Below, piece by piece: positions 13,605-23,764 of a stretch of DNA of 64,000 nucleotides. The notes beneath the pieces are model-generated. The model was not told where the DNA came from. It saw only the letters and a list, made by a program, of their open reading frames with translations, and ran no database searches. Source of the stretch: Sorex araneus (lineage: Eukaryota; Chordata; Mammalia; Eulipotyphla; Soricidae); the NCBI RefSeq assembly GCF_027595985.1, contig NC_073304.1, positions 138,798,301 to 138,862,300 on the forward strand, written 5' to 3'. Both the position numbers and the translations under genes were made by a program. Within the stretch, counting starts at the first letter, position 1. Every line of letters starts with the position of its first letter.

Positions 13605-14372
13605 TGGCTTTCCCCAGTCTCTGGCAACCCAGGGGTCACTCCCATAAACCGCCTCCTTATCTGCAGGGGCCAGATAATCTCGCCATTGGCCACCGTCCAG
13701 ATCACACGGCTGCTTCTCCCAAAAGGGAGCATAACATGAGGCCCCCATAACTATACCACCGGACTCTGCACCAGGCTGTTTCACACGGGGTGCTCCAGAG
13801 GGGGGCATGTGAGAGCCCTCTCCACCCCAAGGGACCCAGCTCTGGCAGCCAAAAACCTCCACAACCCAACCGCTGCCATCCTTAAGGCCACTCTTCCCAC
13901 GCTTGGGCTGAGCCTCACATATGAGTAAACATATTCCTGGACATATCATAAAACACTCCATAATTACCACACCACATTTGATGTTCAGACAGTAGGCAAC
14001 AAATCATAGAGGGAAATATATATATGCATATATGCATATTTTCATATATATATACCAAAGTTCATATCACTAACAACATGTTAGTGATATCCTATAGAAT
14101 GTCTTAATGGCTCCTGCCAAAATAGAACAATCTTCACACTGTTTCCTATATGAACACTTTTTTGTAAACATGTTCAGCAGTTCTTTATAACAGACAATAG
14201 AAAATATATTCTTTCATTTGTGTTTTGGGACAGGGATTGGGGTTTGGGATGGAAACATCCTGAATTTGGTGGTGGGAAGGTGTAATGGTGGTGGGATTGG
14301 TGATTGAATATTGAATGTAATCAAACACTGTGAACTAACTTATAAAATTAAACAATTTTTAAAAAGTAATGT
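13605..14372 (+). mobile_element. L1 3' region
   Basis: The last 160 bases ('ggtggtgggattggtgattgaatattgaatgtaatcaaacactgtgaact', then TTATAAAATTAAACAATTTTTAAAA) are a plus-strand L1 3'UTR end. The part before about 14000 is assigned only by continuity and is less certain. A TA-rich stretch lies at 14018-14054. Confidence 0.6.
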
Positions 14373-14429
14373 GGAGTTCATGCCCAATTCAATCAGCTTA
14401 ATCAATGGCTGAATAAATAGCAGTGCTCC

Positions 14430-14545
14430 TCCAAAAAAAAAAAAAATTCCTCCTGGCTCTGGGGACCATAGGATATCAGGGATCAAACCCAGCTTGGCTG
14501 CATGCAAGGAAAACACCAAATCCGCTGTACTATTTTCTAGCCCCC
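14430..14545 (-). mobile_element. Type A SINE with an internal deletion
   Basis: Reversed tail (a run of 13 T on the minus-strand sense, A on plus) runs directly into the 'cctggctctggggaccata' junction and the head 'gcatgcaaggaaaacaccaaatccgctgtactattttctagcccc'. About 50 bases of body are missing. Confidence 0.75.
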
Positions 14546-14694
14546 AAAGAATGGTTTGTTATAGGAAGTAATTCTACCAAAACCCAGCATGGAAGTAGGA
14601 GTAATTTTAAATGTTAAAGGCATAACCAAATACACGACTATGATTCCAAGATATGATTTGATGTTCTTTTGCATATAAGATCTAAAAACTATCA

Positions 14695-14870
14695 CTAGTG
14701 GGGCAAAGACATAGTATAGGGGTTAAGGCATCTTATTGACACCAGTCAAATCCCCATGATCACATCTGGTTCTCTAAGCACTACCAGGAGTTATTCCTGA
14801 TCAAAGAGCCTGGAATGGTAAGCCCTGAGCAACACTGGCTGTGGCTAAAAACAAACCCTATTTTTGGAAC
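14695..14870 (+). mobile_element. Type A SINE, diverged
   Basis: Body markers 'ctaagcactaccaggagttattcctgatcaaagagcctgg' and the end 'gctgtggctaaaaacaaacc' are clear. The head is decayed. Confidence 0.75.
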
Positions 14871-14980
14871 GTTAAACTGGCACCCAAGACATTCAAAGCC
14901 TTCCATATTCAATATCCTATTATTTTCTGGTTGTAGAAAAAAATTAGTAAGTGATTTTACCTCTTAAAAAAGGCATTTAT

Positions 14981-15151
14981 GGGGCTGGAGCAATAGCACA
15001 GTAGGTAGGGCGTTTGCTTTGCACACAGCCAACCTGGGTTCGAATCCCAGTATCCCATATGATCCCCCGAGCACCGCCAAGGGTAATTCCTGAGTGCAGA
15101 GTCAGGAGTAACCCCTGTGCTTTGCTGGGTGTGACCCAAAAAGCAAAAAAC
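14981..15151 (+). mobile_element. Type A SINE, young, full length
   Basis: Starts GGGGCTGGAGCAATAGCACA, has a good B box GGTTCGAATCC and ends GTGACCCAAAAAGCAAAAAACA. The flanks 'aaaaaggcattt' and 'caaaagcattt' look like a slightly decayed target duplication. Confidence 0.95.
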
Positions 15152-15242
15152 AAAAGCATTTCTACTTAAACACTGAGAGAAGCTTGGATTCCCTTCTTAA
15201 CAATGTTTCTAGAACTACTAAAAATAATTTTAGTAAGACTTT

Positions 15243-15408
15243 GAGGCTGGAGAGATAGTACAGCAGGTAAGGTGCTTGCCTCGCACATGGCTGGCCTGAG
15301 TATAAACCCAGCACTTCATATGTTCCCCTGAGCATCACCAGGAATGATTCCTGAGTGCAGAGCCAGGAGCAACCCATGACCATCATTGGTTGTGGCCCCA
15401 CAAATAAA
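15243..15408 (+). mobile_element. Type A SINE
   Basis: Starts GGCTGGAGAGATAGTACAGCAGGTAAGG and ends TTGTGGCCCCACAAATAAATG. It is older than the neighbouring copy at 14981, from the number of differences. Confidence 0.9.
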
Positions 15409-15639
15409 TGTATTAATACTAAACAATTTTTTCTTTATCAACTTAATATTGGTTTATGATTATTGTGTGGGATTAACTTTGAACATCTCTATGTATATAT
15501 GTATCGCCACCTCCATGATAAATTTTTTAAAGATCTCATGTAGGATATTAAAATACATAGTAAGGGAACAAAAAATGGCCAAAGTTATCTGGACTAGAGA
15601 TTTTTGTCTATAGAACTGAGTTTACATGTGAGTGGGGTT

Positions 15640-15783
15640 AGCAGAGAGGGGCCCTTGGGACACTGGTGAAGGGTTAGTAGGCTCTCTGGAGACGGACGTG
15701 ATGTTGGAATGATATATGCGTGAAAAGTATAATTAAAGTACTATAAATCTTGGTGCCTCAATAAAAAGGGTTAAAAATAAGTA
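15640..15783 (+). mobile_element. L1 3' end fragment
   Basis: 'gggacactggtgaagggttag', 'gatgttggaatgatatatgcgtgaaa' and 'tataaatcttggtgcctcaataaaaa' are the final 140 bases of a plus-strand L1 3'UTR with its AATAAA and A-rich end. It abuts the HMGN1 pseudogene. Confidence 0.7.
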
Positions 15784-15784
15784 A

Positions 15785-16187
15785 AAAGCTTGCATTTACA
15801 AAACAGTTGAGATAATTATGTATCAGAATCACTACATACTAATATTTTTTTACATAATTGTACAAGAGGAAAGTCAGGGAGCACTGATATAACATAGGAC
15901 GTGGATGACTTTCAGCAACTTGGTTTCTTGGTTCCTTTGTCTCCTGATGTGTCAGAAGCGAGTCCTTCAGGCTTTCAGTCTCTCCATTCTCTGCAGTTAA
16001 GTCATCTTTAGTTTCCTGGTTAACCACGTCAGCCTCTGCTCTTTTGCTCCACTTTTCCATTTTGTTTGCCTTTGGTTGAAGCTTTGTCCTTCCCTGCTAT
16101 CTGTTGGGCTTCTTCTCTTACAGGAGCAGACAATTTGCAGATGTCCACTAGGACTCTTCCTTGGCTGCACCTCAATTGTGCTGCATT
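15785..16187 (-). pseudogene. HMGN1P: Processed pseudogene of HMGN1 (nucleosome-binding HMGN protein)
   Basis: Read on the minus strand, a frame with NQETKDDLTAENGETE (about 16023-15977) matches the acidic region of HMGN1, which has NQETKEDLPAENGETK. Upstream, in shifted frames, the DNA still matches the 'CCAAGGAAGAG', nucleosome-binding and lysine-rich segments with no introns. Downstream, 'TATCAGTGCTCCCTGACTTTCCTCTTGTACAAT' and 'TTTTGTAAATGCAAG' match the HMGN1 3'UTR. Frameshifts, in-frame changes and loss of the normal C-terminus show it is not coding. The intact gene encodes a small chromatin protein that unfolds higher-order nucleosome structure. The 5' end is cut near the start codon and the 3' end is lost into an L1 end. 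HMGN1 is known for many processed copies in mammals. Confidence 0.85.
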
Positions 16188-16205
16188 GTGACAGCAAGGA
16201 GGGCT

Positions 16206-17339
16206 TCTGTCAGGGTCTGTGTGTCATGGCATGCTAAAAGCTTACCCTAAACTATACTGCCTGGCACTCCTCCTACCACCGAAGTTCCCCAACCTCATCT
16301 GAAGACCCTCCCTGCTAAGTTTCCCTAGTCAAGTGTAGGTCTTTATGACTACAGTGGGGCCTACCAAGCCCTGGTGATGTTGCACCTCAAATGGACCCAT
16401 CAACCCTCCAAGTCTTGGTGCACAGGTGCCTTGAACACCAAGTTGAAGCAAGGTCTGTCTAAACTTAGTACTCAAGTGCCTCAGAATACTCAGGAGTTCA
16501 AACTCTTGCTGTGGCCCGAATCCTTGTAATATTATACTCCAGGTCTCCCTCCCACCTGGCCTGTTCAAACAAAGCCCAGAACTATAATGGACACAAATGG
16601 CTGCATCCCTTTGGTTGCCATCCAGATTGTTCCAAAGTGGTGGACAGGTACATGCAAGTACCAGCGAGCTCAAATTCCTATTTTCTGTCCTGGTCTGCTT
16701 AAATTTAATGAGCTGGGTACCGAGGACCCATGGTTTTAAACATTCAGGTGCAGTTGCTCAAATTCAAACTTGTGTCCTTTGCCTTGCCAACATTCACAAT
16801 CTTTTGCCACAGAATGATACCCAGGTCTGCTTGACCTTACCAGAATAATTGCTATAAAAAAGAAACTCCCAGTAGTGATGCAGTTCTGCTTGGTTCTACT
16901 GCTGCTGACTGATATTACGATGAATCAACAGTCCCTTTCCAGGCCTGCTGAGCACTGATACTACAGTCATTTCTGAGTACTAGCAACTATGAACCTAGGG
17001 TTGCAGTTCAAGCTTCCTCAACCTTGGTACTGTTGGTACTGCAGGATACTCATGACTGCAAACTCCTGGTGATCATCAGGATGGCACAAACTCAGAGCCA
17101 TGGTTACTGTCTGGAATTTGATTGTGAACCCCAAATTTTCACCTTGGCCTATTCAAACTTTTGCCCTTCACACTTAATCATAGCATCAAGCATATTAAAG
17201 ACATGGAAGGATTCACCTGCATTAATGGATGAAGGCAATATCCTGGGTAGGCCCCAAGCACTTCAGAGCTTTCCAGTGAAGTTTTCTAATTATGAAGATT
17301 TCTCTATGACAAAAATTTCAAAGCAACAGTGCTAATAAT
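16206..17339 (+). other. Unassigned, possibly L1 5'UTR with loose internal repetition
   Basis: Phrases such as 'caggtctgctt', 'ctggtctgctta', 'caggcctgctgag', 'cttggtactg' and 'caaactc.tg' recur irregularly. This region ends where an L1-like stretch starts, so it may be a decayed L1 5' region. I cannot exclude unique sequence. Confidence 0.3.
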
Positions 17340-17545
17340 GCCACTGAAATGAGGGACTCAATGAAAGAGGACTTCAACAAAGACAAAGAATTATGTGAAA
17401 AATCCAAACAAATCACTGGGTGAAAGAACATAGTGGTTGAACCATACAACACAATGTAATGGCTCAACAGTTGAATAACAGCAACTAGAAATCAAATCAG
17501 TGTGCTCAAGGTAAAGTAGAAGATTCCATCAAAAAATACAGAAAG
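17340..17545 (+). mobile_element. Old L1 fragment, ORF1 side (tentative)
   Basis: A purine-rich, stop-broken stretch ('caatgaaagaggacttcaacaaagacaaag...', 'gaaatcaaatcagtgtgctcaagg') resembles the beginning of L1 ORF1. It sits upstream of a recognisable L1 endonuclease remnant in the same orientation. Confidence 0.4.
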
Positions 17546-17692
17546 GGGCTAGTGTGATAGTACATCTCAGGTAGGGCACAGCTAGAGAGATAATACAGCA
17601 GGTAAGAAAATTGCATTGCATGCAGTCAACCTAGGTTCAATCCCTGGCATTTCATATGGTCCCTCCAGCACCTCCAGGAGTAATTCCTGGCA
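17546..17692 (+). mobile_element. Type A SINE with a duplicated head
   Basis: One head starts GGGGCTAGTGTGATAGTACATC at 17546. About 35 bases later a second head begins (AGCTAGAGAGATAATACAGCAGG) and continues into the normal body. This could be a SINE inserted into another SINE head, or a local duplication. Confidence 0.75.
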
Positions 17693-17990
17693 GCTCTTAG
17701 GGATACTCCACACTCTGTGCTTGGGGGACTATGGGTTACTAAGTATTGAACTCAAAACCTCCTGTTTGCAAAGCTTGTGCTCAACTTGTTGAAATATCAC
17801 TCTGGCTCAAAATTATCTTTTATTTGATTTTGGACCACATCAGTGCTCAGAGGCTACTCATGGCTCAGTGCTTGTGGGTTACTCTTGACTTTGCTTGGGG
17901 GATCATGCTGTGTCAGAGCTCAACCTTGAGCTTCCCACATGCAAGTTATGTGCTCCAGTCTGTTGAGCTATTTCTCTGGCCCACATGTGG
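17693..17990 (-). mobile_element. Two reversed type A SINEs in tandem
   Basis: The first (about 17693-17812) has lost its tail half. The second (about 17815-17990) is longer: 'ggctcagtgcttgtgggttactcttgactttgcttgggggatcatg...ctgttgagctatttctctggccc'. Both are old. The first forms a head-to-head inverted pair with the plus-strand copy before it. Confidence 0.7.
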
Positions 17991-17994
17991 AACA

Positions 17995-18095
17995 ATTTTT
18001 TAGAATAGACAAACTAGTCATAAATATTGAGAGTAAGCATCTTTCAGACCACAATGTTACAAAGTTTGATATTTACCATAAAAAGAAAACTGGGA
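17995..18095 (+). mobile_element. Old L1, end of the endonuclease domain
   Basis: Translation of 'tttcagaccacaatgttacaaagtttgatatt' gives FSDHNVTKFDI, the SDH motif at the end of the L1 endonuclease. The element continues at 18735 after a younger L1 insertion. Confidence 0.7.
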
Positions 18096-18370
18096 CAGAC
18101 ATATAATAACTGCTGTCATTTACAGGCTATTAAAAAAGGGAAGTATGAAACTAATACTCAAAGACAGTAGAAATGAGGCCCAGGAGGACTGGTCCATGGT
18201 GAGAAGATTGCCACAATAGTGGTGGTGGGACAATTAGGACAGAAAAGGGACCAATATGGCAATGATAATTGGAAATGATCATTCTTGACAAAAACTGAGT
18301 GCTGAAAGGGGGTAAAGGGGTATACATGATAACCTTTCAGTACCTGCATTGTGAACCATAATGCCTAAGA

Positions 18371-18414
<44 letters not shown>

Positions 18415-18440
18415 TGAGAGAGAGAGAGAGAGAGAGAGAG

Positions 18441-18520
<80 letters not shown>

Positions 18521-18720
18521 AAAAGTGTCTGCCTTTGCCTTTGCCATAAGTCAGGCTGGCCAGGTGGCAGGAGGGAAACTGGGAACATACGGTGGTGGGA
18601 AATGTACACTGGCGAAAGGACAGCTGTTGGATCATTGTATGACTGAAACCCAATCACAAACAACTTTGTAATTGTGTACCTCATGGTTATTCAATTTTTT
18701 TAAAAAAAATTTATAAAATT
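18096..18720 (+). mobile_element. L1 3' end inserted in the older L1, with 14-bp target duplication
   Basis: Flanked by AAAGAAAACTGGGA at 18082-18095 and 18721-18734. The insert is a 5'-truncated L1 3'UTR: 'gataacctttcagtacctgcattgtgaaccataatgcc', then a long GA repeat, then 'ggtggtgggaaatgtacactggcg', 'gttggatcattgtatgactgaaacccaatcacaaacaactttgtaa' and a T- and A-rich end. It is the same 3'UTR family as 28877-29530 (opposite strand). Confidence 0.88.
18375..18516. repeat. (GA)n microsatellite inside an L1 3'UTR
   Basis: About 140 bases of GA with a few interruptions (GGAGAGATGA, GGAGGGA). It lies at the point where other L1 copies in the window carry only a short TC or GA run. Confidence 0.97.
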
Positions 18721-19316
18721 AAAGAAAACTGGGAAAAACTCAAACCTTTAGAGAGTAACCAGTGTTCTACAGAATAACTATTGGACCTATGAGGAAAGAA
18801 GAAAAACAATTTAAATTTTGTCAACAGGAGAGTGAAGACAAGTGATCAGGGTATGTTGGATATAACAAGAACAGCACTGAGAGGGAAATTTACAACAACA
18901 TGTACACATGTTACTTTAAAAGGGTCAGATAATCTATTTTCAGAAGAAAAGGATAAATTAAATCAAAAGTCAGTAAAAGAAAAACAAAAATTAGAACAGA
19001 AATAAAATGAAAAAAGAGTACAAGTGATCAATGAAACCAATAACTGTTTCTTCTAAAGAATAAAAATATGGACAAATCCTTGGCTAGACTTATAAAGGAA
19101 AAGGTTTCTCCAAAATTAAAATTTCTCCAAAATCATATGCTTCAGCAATTCTGATCCCAGGTATCTAAAGAATGCAAAAACCCTCATTTGAAAAGATATG
19201 TACACAACTATGTTTATTAAAACACTATTTACAATAGTCAAGATCTTGAAACAACCCAAGAACCAAGGGCAGCTAAGTAAATAAAAATATTGTGGTTCCA
19301 AAAAAAAAAAATTGTG

Positions 19317-19405
19317 GTATGTGTGTGTATGTGTGTGTATATATATGTATATATGTGTGTATGTATATATATGTATATACACACATATAAATATATGTAT
19401 GCATA
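19317..19405. repeat. GT/TA mixed simple repeat
   Basis: Alternating TG and TA runs directly after an 11-base A run inside the old L1. Confidence 0.9.
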
Positions 19406-19594
19406 TTGGAATTACCACTCAGCTATGAAAATATTGAAACCTTTCCTTTTGGGAGTGATGCTAAGCAAAATAAGTCAGACAGACACAGATATACTGGATG
19501 ATCCCGCTCCTGTGGCATATAAAGAAACAAAACAAGAAGATAGACAATGTCTAATGAAAACAAAACCAAAGATTATGATCACAGAACTGAGGAT

Positions 19595-19722
19595 AGGCCA
19601 GGGAGATGGCACAAAGGGCTGGAGCACATGCGTGACCAAGTTTGATTCCCAGCACCACATGGTTGCCTAAGCCCTGCTGGAGTAGCCCTGCGCACTGCTG
19701 AGTGTGGCCCCCAAACAACAAT
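19595..19722 (+). mobile_element. Type A SINE, short diverged copy
   Basis: 'ggccagggagatggcacaaagggctggagcacatgcgtgaccaagtttgattcccagcaccacatgg' followed by 'tggcccccaaacaacaataaa'. It is inserted in the L1 3'UTR. Confidence 0.8.
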
Positions 19723-19896
19723 AAAATCAGATGAAACAGAACAAGGTTACCAGTGAGAGGGGCAGTGGGCAAAAAGGTCCAAGAGCTGTAGTAGAGGAAT
19801 ATTGGCACTCTGGTGGTGGGCACGGTGTGGTAACATTACACGCCTAAAACATATAGGCATTTACACTATTTTTTAAAATACTCATTACTATTCAAA

Positions 19897-20072
19897 ATTT
19901 ATATTTTGTTTTGGAGTCACACCCAGTAGTACTCTGGGCTTAATCCTAGATCTATACTCAGGCATCACTCCTGGGGGTGCTTACAGGGACCATATGGGAT
20001 GCGAATGAATCTGGATTGGTCTCATGCAAGGCAAGCACCCTGCCCACTATACTATCCCTGTGGTCCCATCAA
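19897..20072 (-). mobile_element. Type A SINE
   Basis: Reversed copy from 'tttggagtcacacccagtag' to 'gcaaggcaagcaccctgcccactatactatccctgtggtccc'. Moderately diverged. Confidence 0.88.
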
Positions 20073-20184
20073 AATTTCTGGTTTATTTCACAACAAACAA
20101 ACTAAACTATTTGACAGGAAAAGGAAGTAATTTCGTTCTACTGTATCATGATTTTGTATACACTGTAGCCACACATTTTCTTTA

Positions 20185-20812
20185 GTTCAGTTAAGGAGGA
20201 AGTGCCTGCTGAGTGGTTCAGTTAAGGAAAAAGTACCTGCTGAGTGGTACCAGGTAGACTCCATCTTAGGCTTGAGATTTCTGGAGCCTTCTCTAGATGG
20301 GGACAGGCCCTGGCAAGAAGCCCAATATCCCACCCACACCTGAATTCCTTAGCAGATAAACAGCCCAGCACTACGACAAATCTCAAGAAAATACTAAGCT
20401 GCTGAATCATCCCAGTTCCACAGCTCCTGGAGCACATGCAGCCACAATACATCTCCAAACTTCACAGTATGACAGCCCAGTAGAATCACAGCAAATTATA
20501 CAGGAATGTTGCATAGAAGCCCAGTAAGCTCAATAAGAGAAAATAATACAGAAGGCTCAAATAGCAGCTAATAGATCAGAAAATCCTCAGAAAAATTATG
20601 TTAGTAACACCATTATGAAATACATGTTATAACAAACAATATAAATTAAATTATTTTGTGCTTACTAAGGGGGCAGATCTAGTGGAAGGGTGAGAAATTG
20701 GAACATTGGTAGGGAGAAGGTCACATTGGTGATGGATTGGTGTTGGGACATTGAATACCCAAAACAATTGTTTAAATAGTTTCAAACATTTAAAAAGTAT
20801 ATTAGAAAGGAA
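20185..20812 (+). mobile_element. L1 3' region with a 31-bp tandem duplication at its start
   Basis: The end ('gaacattggtagggagaaggtcacattggtgatggattggtgttgggacattgaatacccaaaac') is a plus-strand L1 3'UTR. The earlier part is assigned by continuity. At about 20187-20248, a unit of about 31 bases starting GTTCAGTTAAGGA and ending GCCTGCTGAGTG occurs twice. Confidence 0.6.
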
Positions 20813-21029
20813 GAATCTGGAAATCTAAACACTACAAAGAAATGGTGAGACAGTGGTCAAGAGGCATTGTGTGCCAAAATTTTGTGACTAACATGAACAT
20901 AAACTTTCACCCCGTTTAAAGGTTCATGTTAAGTCCAACAAAAATTTTAGCCAGATTTCAAAATATTCCAAACCTCTTTCAATCATTAGACTCTCTCAAT
21001 CTAATCATGAATCTTGCTCATACAGCTAG

Positions 21030-21135
21030 GGCCAGTGGGGCTGGAGGTGACACGTGGCCTCATAAATCTAACTCAGGGCCTTACAGACAGATGCCAGGTA
21101 TGTGCTCTATCACGTGAGTTGCCTCTCTAGCCCCA
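21030..21135 (-). mobile_element. Old reversed SINE head (tentative)
   Basis: 'ctcagggccttacagacagatgccaggtatgtgctctatcacgtgagttgcctctctagcccc' looks like a reversed tRNA-SINE head of an older type. The body is not clear. Confidence 0.5.
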
Positions 21136-21239
21136 TCACTAAGTTCTTAAGTGAGAAAAAGAAATTTCCCAAGAAAATTTCTTCAGAGGGAAACATTTTT
21201 TTTTCTGGAGGTAGACCATTTTAAAACCCCCGCAGGTAT

Positions 21240-21545
21240 TTAAAGGCATAATTGATAGACAACTTGCTCTTTCCAGCTGCACATGTCTGTATACGTTGAC
21301 AAATTCAGTCCTGTAACCACTACTACCGAGATGAAGAATACTTTCCATGGCCCCAGAGCTTTAGTGCCTCTTGTATCCATCCCCTCCCCAGTCCCTGGAA
21401 ACCTGAGATGTTTTTTCTCTCTCATAGACTCTTCTAAAAAGCCACATAAATGGAATCACAGGACATAGCCTTCTGAGAATCTTTTTTTTATTCACTTCGC
21501 ATAATTCCATTGAGATGGATCCATTATACTTACTTTTAAACTTGA
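21240..21545 (-). mobile_element. Old L1 3'UTR fragment
   Basis: The order 'aggcataattgatagacaa', 'gtaaccactactaccgagatgaagaatactttccatggcccc', 'agactcttctaaaaagccacataaatggaatcaca' and 'ttcacttcgcataattccattgagatggatcc' matches the reversed 3'UTR of old mammalian L1s. Confidence 0.7.
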
Positions 21546-22045
21546 GAAAGTTTTAGCAGATGTTGCTGGTGCCCAGCCCATATCCTGTTGGCATTCACTG
21601 TTGTGGTAGAATCCGGAAACTTCTCTTTGCAAGAACCAGAAATTCCTTTGCCTGAGGGGTTCTCTGGCTGAAGGAAGAGGGATCAGCCCATGCACAGAAA
21701 ACAGAATTTCCAGGGAGAGGAAATTTGCCCTAGGAGAGGCCTTGTTCATGGATAGAAATTATGGCTAAATGCCTCACTTGTTGCCCTTTTTGTGCAAATA
21801 TCTCAACGGGGGTCTCCCAACTCCCCACAGTTAGGTCCTGTGGCCCATGTGTTCTCTGCTTCTCTCAAAATCCCCGCCTGTACTTCCTCCCCTTCCTTGT
21901 CCTGCATTCCAACATGTCTCCCAGAGTTTCCTGGGATCATTACCTCACCAATGAAATATTCCATTTTTGTCCTCAGTCAGCTTCTGGAAGAACCCAACCT
22001 AAGACAAGTACTGAATGTAGTTTTATTAGAGCAGGAAAGAAGTGG
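21546..22045. other. No confident assignment
   Basis: The end 'tcttctggaagaacccaacctaagacaag' has the flavour of an old LTR end. I cannot support an LTR pair or a family name. Confidence 0.3.
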
Positions 22046-22200
22046 GTCTGGAGATTTAGGAATAAAGGCACTTACCTTGCATGCACCCCAGCCAAATCCA
22101 ATTCCCAGCACCAAGTTTGGTTCCCCAAGCACAGAGCCAGGAGTAAGCCGTAAGCACTGCCTGATATGGCCCTAAAACATCCAAAACAAAAATTGAATTA
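22046..22200 (+). mobile_element. Type A SINE, diverged
   Basis: 'ggtctggagatttaggaataaaggcacttaccttgcatgc...' followed by 'ccaagcacagagccaggagtaagccgtaagcactgcctgatatggccctaaaac'. Part of the middle is missing. Confidence 0.8.
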
Positions 22201-22354
22201 AATAGAACAAAACAAAAGGATGGAAGTGAAAATTTTCTAAATATCACTGAATTATTTCTTTTATCATTACTTGGAGTAAGTTTAAAAGCATTTTCTCCCT
22301 GGTTAAAATAGTAGTACAGGGGTAAACAGTAAGAATGAACTATCAATAAACTTC

Positions 22355-22530
22355 TTTCTTTTTTTTATTAAAAAACAGTAACTTTTACAAAGTTGTTTCA
22401 TGATAGAGTCACTTCAGGCATACGATGTTCCAACACCAATCCCACCGCCAACATTTCCTTTCCCTCCAACAGTCCCCAGGTTCCCTACCACCCCCCAGCA
22501 TGCCCCCTGGCATGCACATAACAAATAGGC
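22355..22530 (-). mobile_element. L1 3' end fragment
   Basis: Reversed L1 end: T/A-rich start, 'acaaagttgtttcatgatagagtcacttcaggcatacgatgttccaacaccaatcccacc'. The same family occurs at 36050-36250 and 38110-38300. Confidence 0.75.
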
Positions 22531-22699
22531 TTATTTTAAACTCAAGTTTTCAGTGTTAGGTGTTATTAATTCCTGCAATATAATATAAAGAAATTACACT
22601 TTCCCACACTTCCTCTTTTTAAATTGGTTTTAGGATTGTTTTCAACTTGTCATGGTGGCATTTACATTTTTCCCATAAGCATAACCACTGCAGTTATTT

Positions 22700-22925
22700 G
22701 GTTTTAGTTTAATTGGGGGAGAGAATCTAGGTAAACAGTTCTCTTGTTGATGCTCAGAGGCTCAGGATTATCCATGGGTTTCTCGGGCCTTGGTGATGCT
22801 TGGGGGTCACCAACGACACACCCAGAAGTGCACAAAGAGACAAAACAGTGCTGGCAATTGAAATCAGGGCCTTGAACACATAAGGCATGTGCTCTATCAC
22901 TTGCTCTACCACCCCTGGTCCCATC
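22700..22925 (-). mobile_element. Old reversed SINE
   Basis: 'gccttggtgatgcttgggggtcacc' and 'gaaatcagggccttgaacacataaggcatgtgctctatcacttgctctaccacccc' are SINE-like. Strongly diverged, so the subfamily is unclear. Confidence 0.6.
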
Positions 22926-22969
22926 ATTTAGTTTTGTTGGATCTTTTGTTGTTATTGTTGCTGTTTTTG

Positions 22970-23137
22970 TTCGGTTTTGGTTTGGGGTCACACCTGTGCT
23001 AAGGACTTACTCCCAGGTCTGTGCTCAGGGATCACACTGGTGATGATGGGGGAACCATATGTGGCGTCATGAATTGAATCCAGGCCAGCTGTATGCAAAG
23101 CAAATGCCTTACCCACGGTGCTATCTCTCCAGCCTTG
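22970..23137 (-). mobile_element. Type A SINE
   Basis: Reversed copy from 'ttggtttggggtcacacctgtgc' to 'gcaaatgccttacccacggtgctatctctccagcc'. Directly beside the older copy at 22700-22925. Confidence 0.9.
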
Positions 23138-23139
23138 GT

Positions 23140-23764
23140 CATTTAGTCTTGATAACTATACTCCAAGGCAGTGATTAACTTCCTTCTTCCATTTTTCAGA
23201 TAAGGAAACCAAGGGTCAATGATTTGGACATTTGTGGTTGTTCCTTTAAGAGATTGTTTTCTATGTTTATTAGTACCATTATTTTAAAACTCATAGCTTT
23301 GCTACTTCTGAATTGTTTATTTGAATAAATCTCTTCTTTGGTCAGATAGGATCATTGAGTCAGTCAGAACATTATGTTGCTAAATATGTTGCTGGAACAA
23401 ATGACCCTCCAGATTTTAATGACTTATCCAGTAAAGGTTGGCTCTGCTTCATATTACATGTCGAGCACACAACATTCAGAGAGGTCTGGCATGGTCACTC
23501 TTAGTAAGCTGATGGAGATTTCCTCTCAACCAGTGCTTTCATAATTACCTTCATGAAGGTGCTTTGGTCAATTACACATCTTCTTTCAAAGCCTCTGCCC
23601 AGAGTGATACAGTCCATTTAAGCTCACAGAGCAAGATATATGGCTACACCTAACCCCAAAGGAGCAGGGATTCTTACTCTTCTGAACTGCACAAAGCAGA
23701 AACATTAGGTCTAGCAGTATTAAAAATGGAAAAAAAAGTTGTCGTGTATATCCTTATACGTACT
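23140..23764. other. No recognised element
   Basis: Apparently unique AT-rich sequence with no exon-like frame. Confidence 0.45.

Larger units (their letters stand above)
18735..19880 (+). mobile_element. Old L1, ORF2 linker and 3'UTR
   Basis: 18735-19110 translates with stops to the segment between endonuclease and reverse transcriptase; residues resembling INETNNCFF and PWLDL correspond to the usual INETKSWFF and PLARL. 19110-19300 ('gcagcaattctgatcccaggtatc...', 'caatagtcaagatcttgaaacaaccca') and 19400-19880 are the L1 C-terminal and 3'UTR region. The reverse transcriptase domain is absent, so a large internal deletion has occurred. A GT/TA repeat (19317-19405) and a SINE interrupt it. 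Confidence 0.7.

Noticed and set aside
14981..15055. SINE head as a functional tRNA gene
   Set aside because: It has tRNA-like promoter boxes but is followed by a SINE body and A-tail and flanked by a target duplication. A cloverleaf with a 3' acceptor end is not present.
21546..22045. Possible LTR end from the 'agaacccaacctaagaca' phrase
   Set aside because: No partner LTR, no primer-binding site and no internal retroviral coding sequence nearby.
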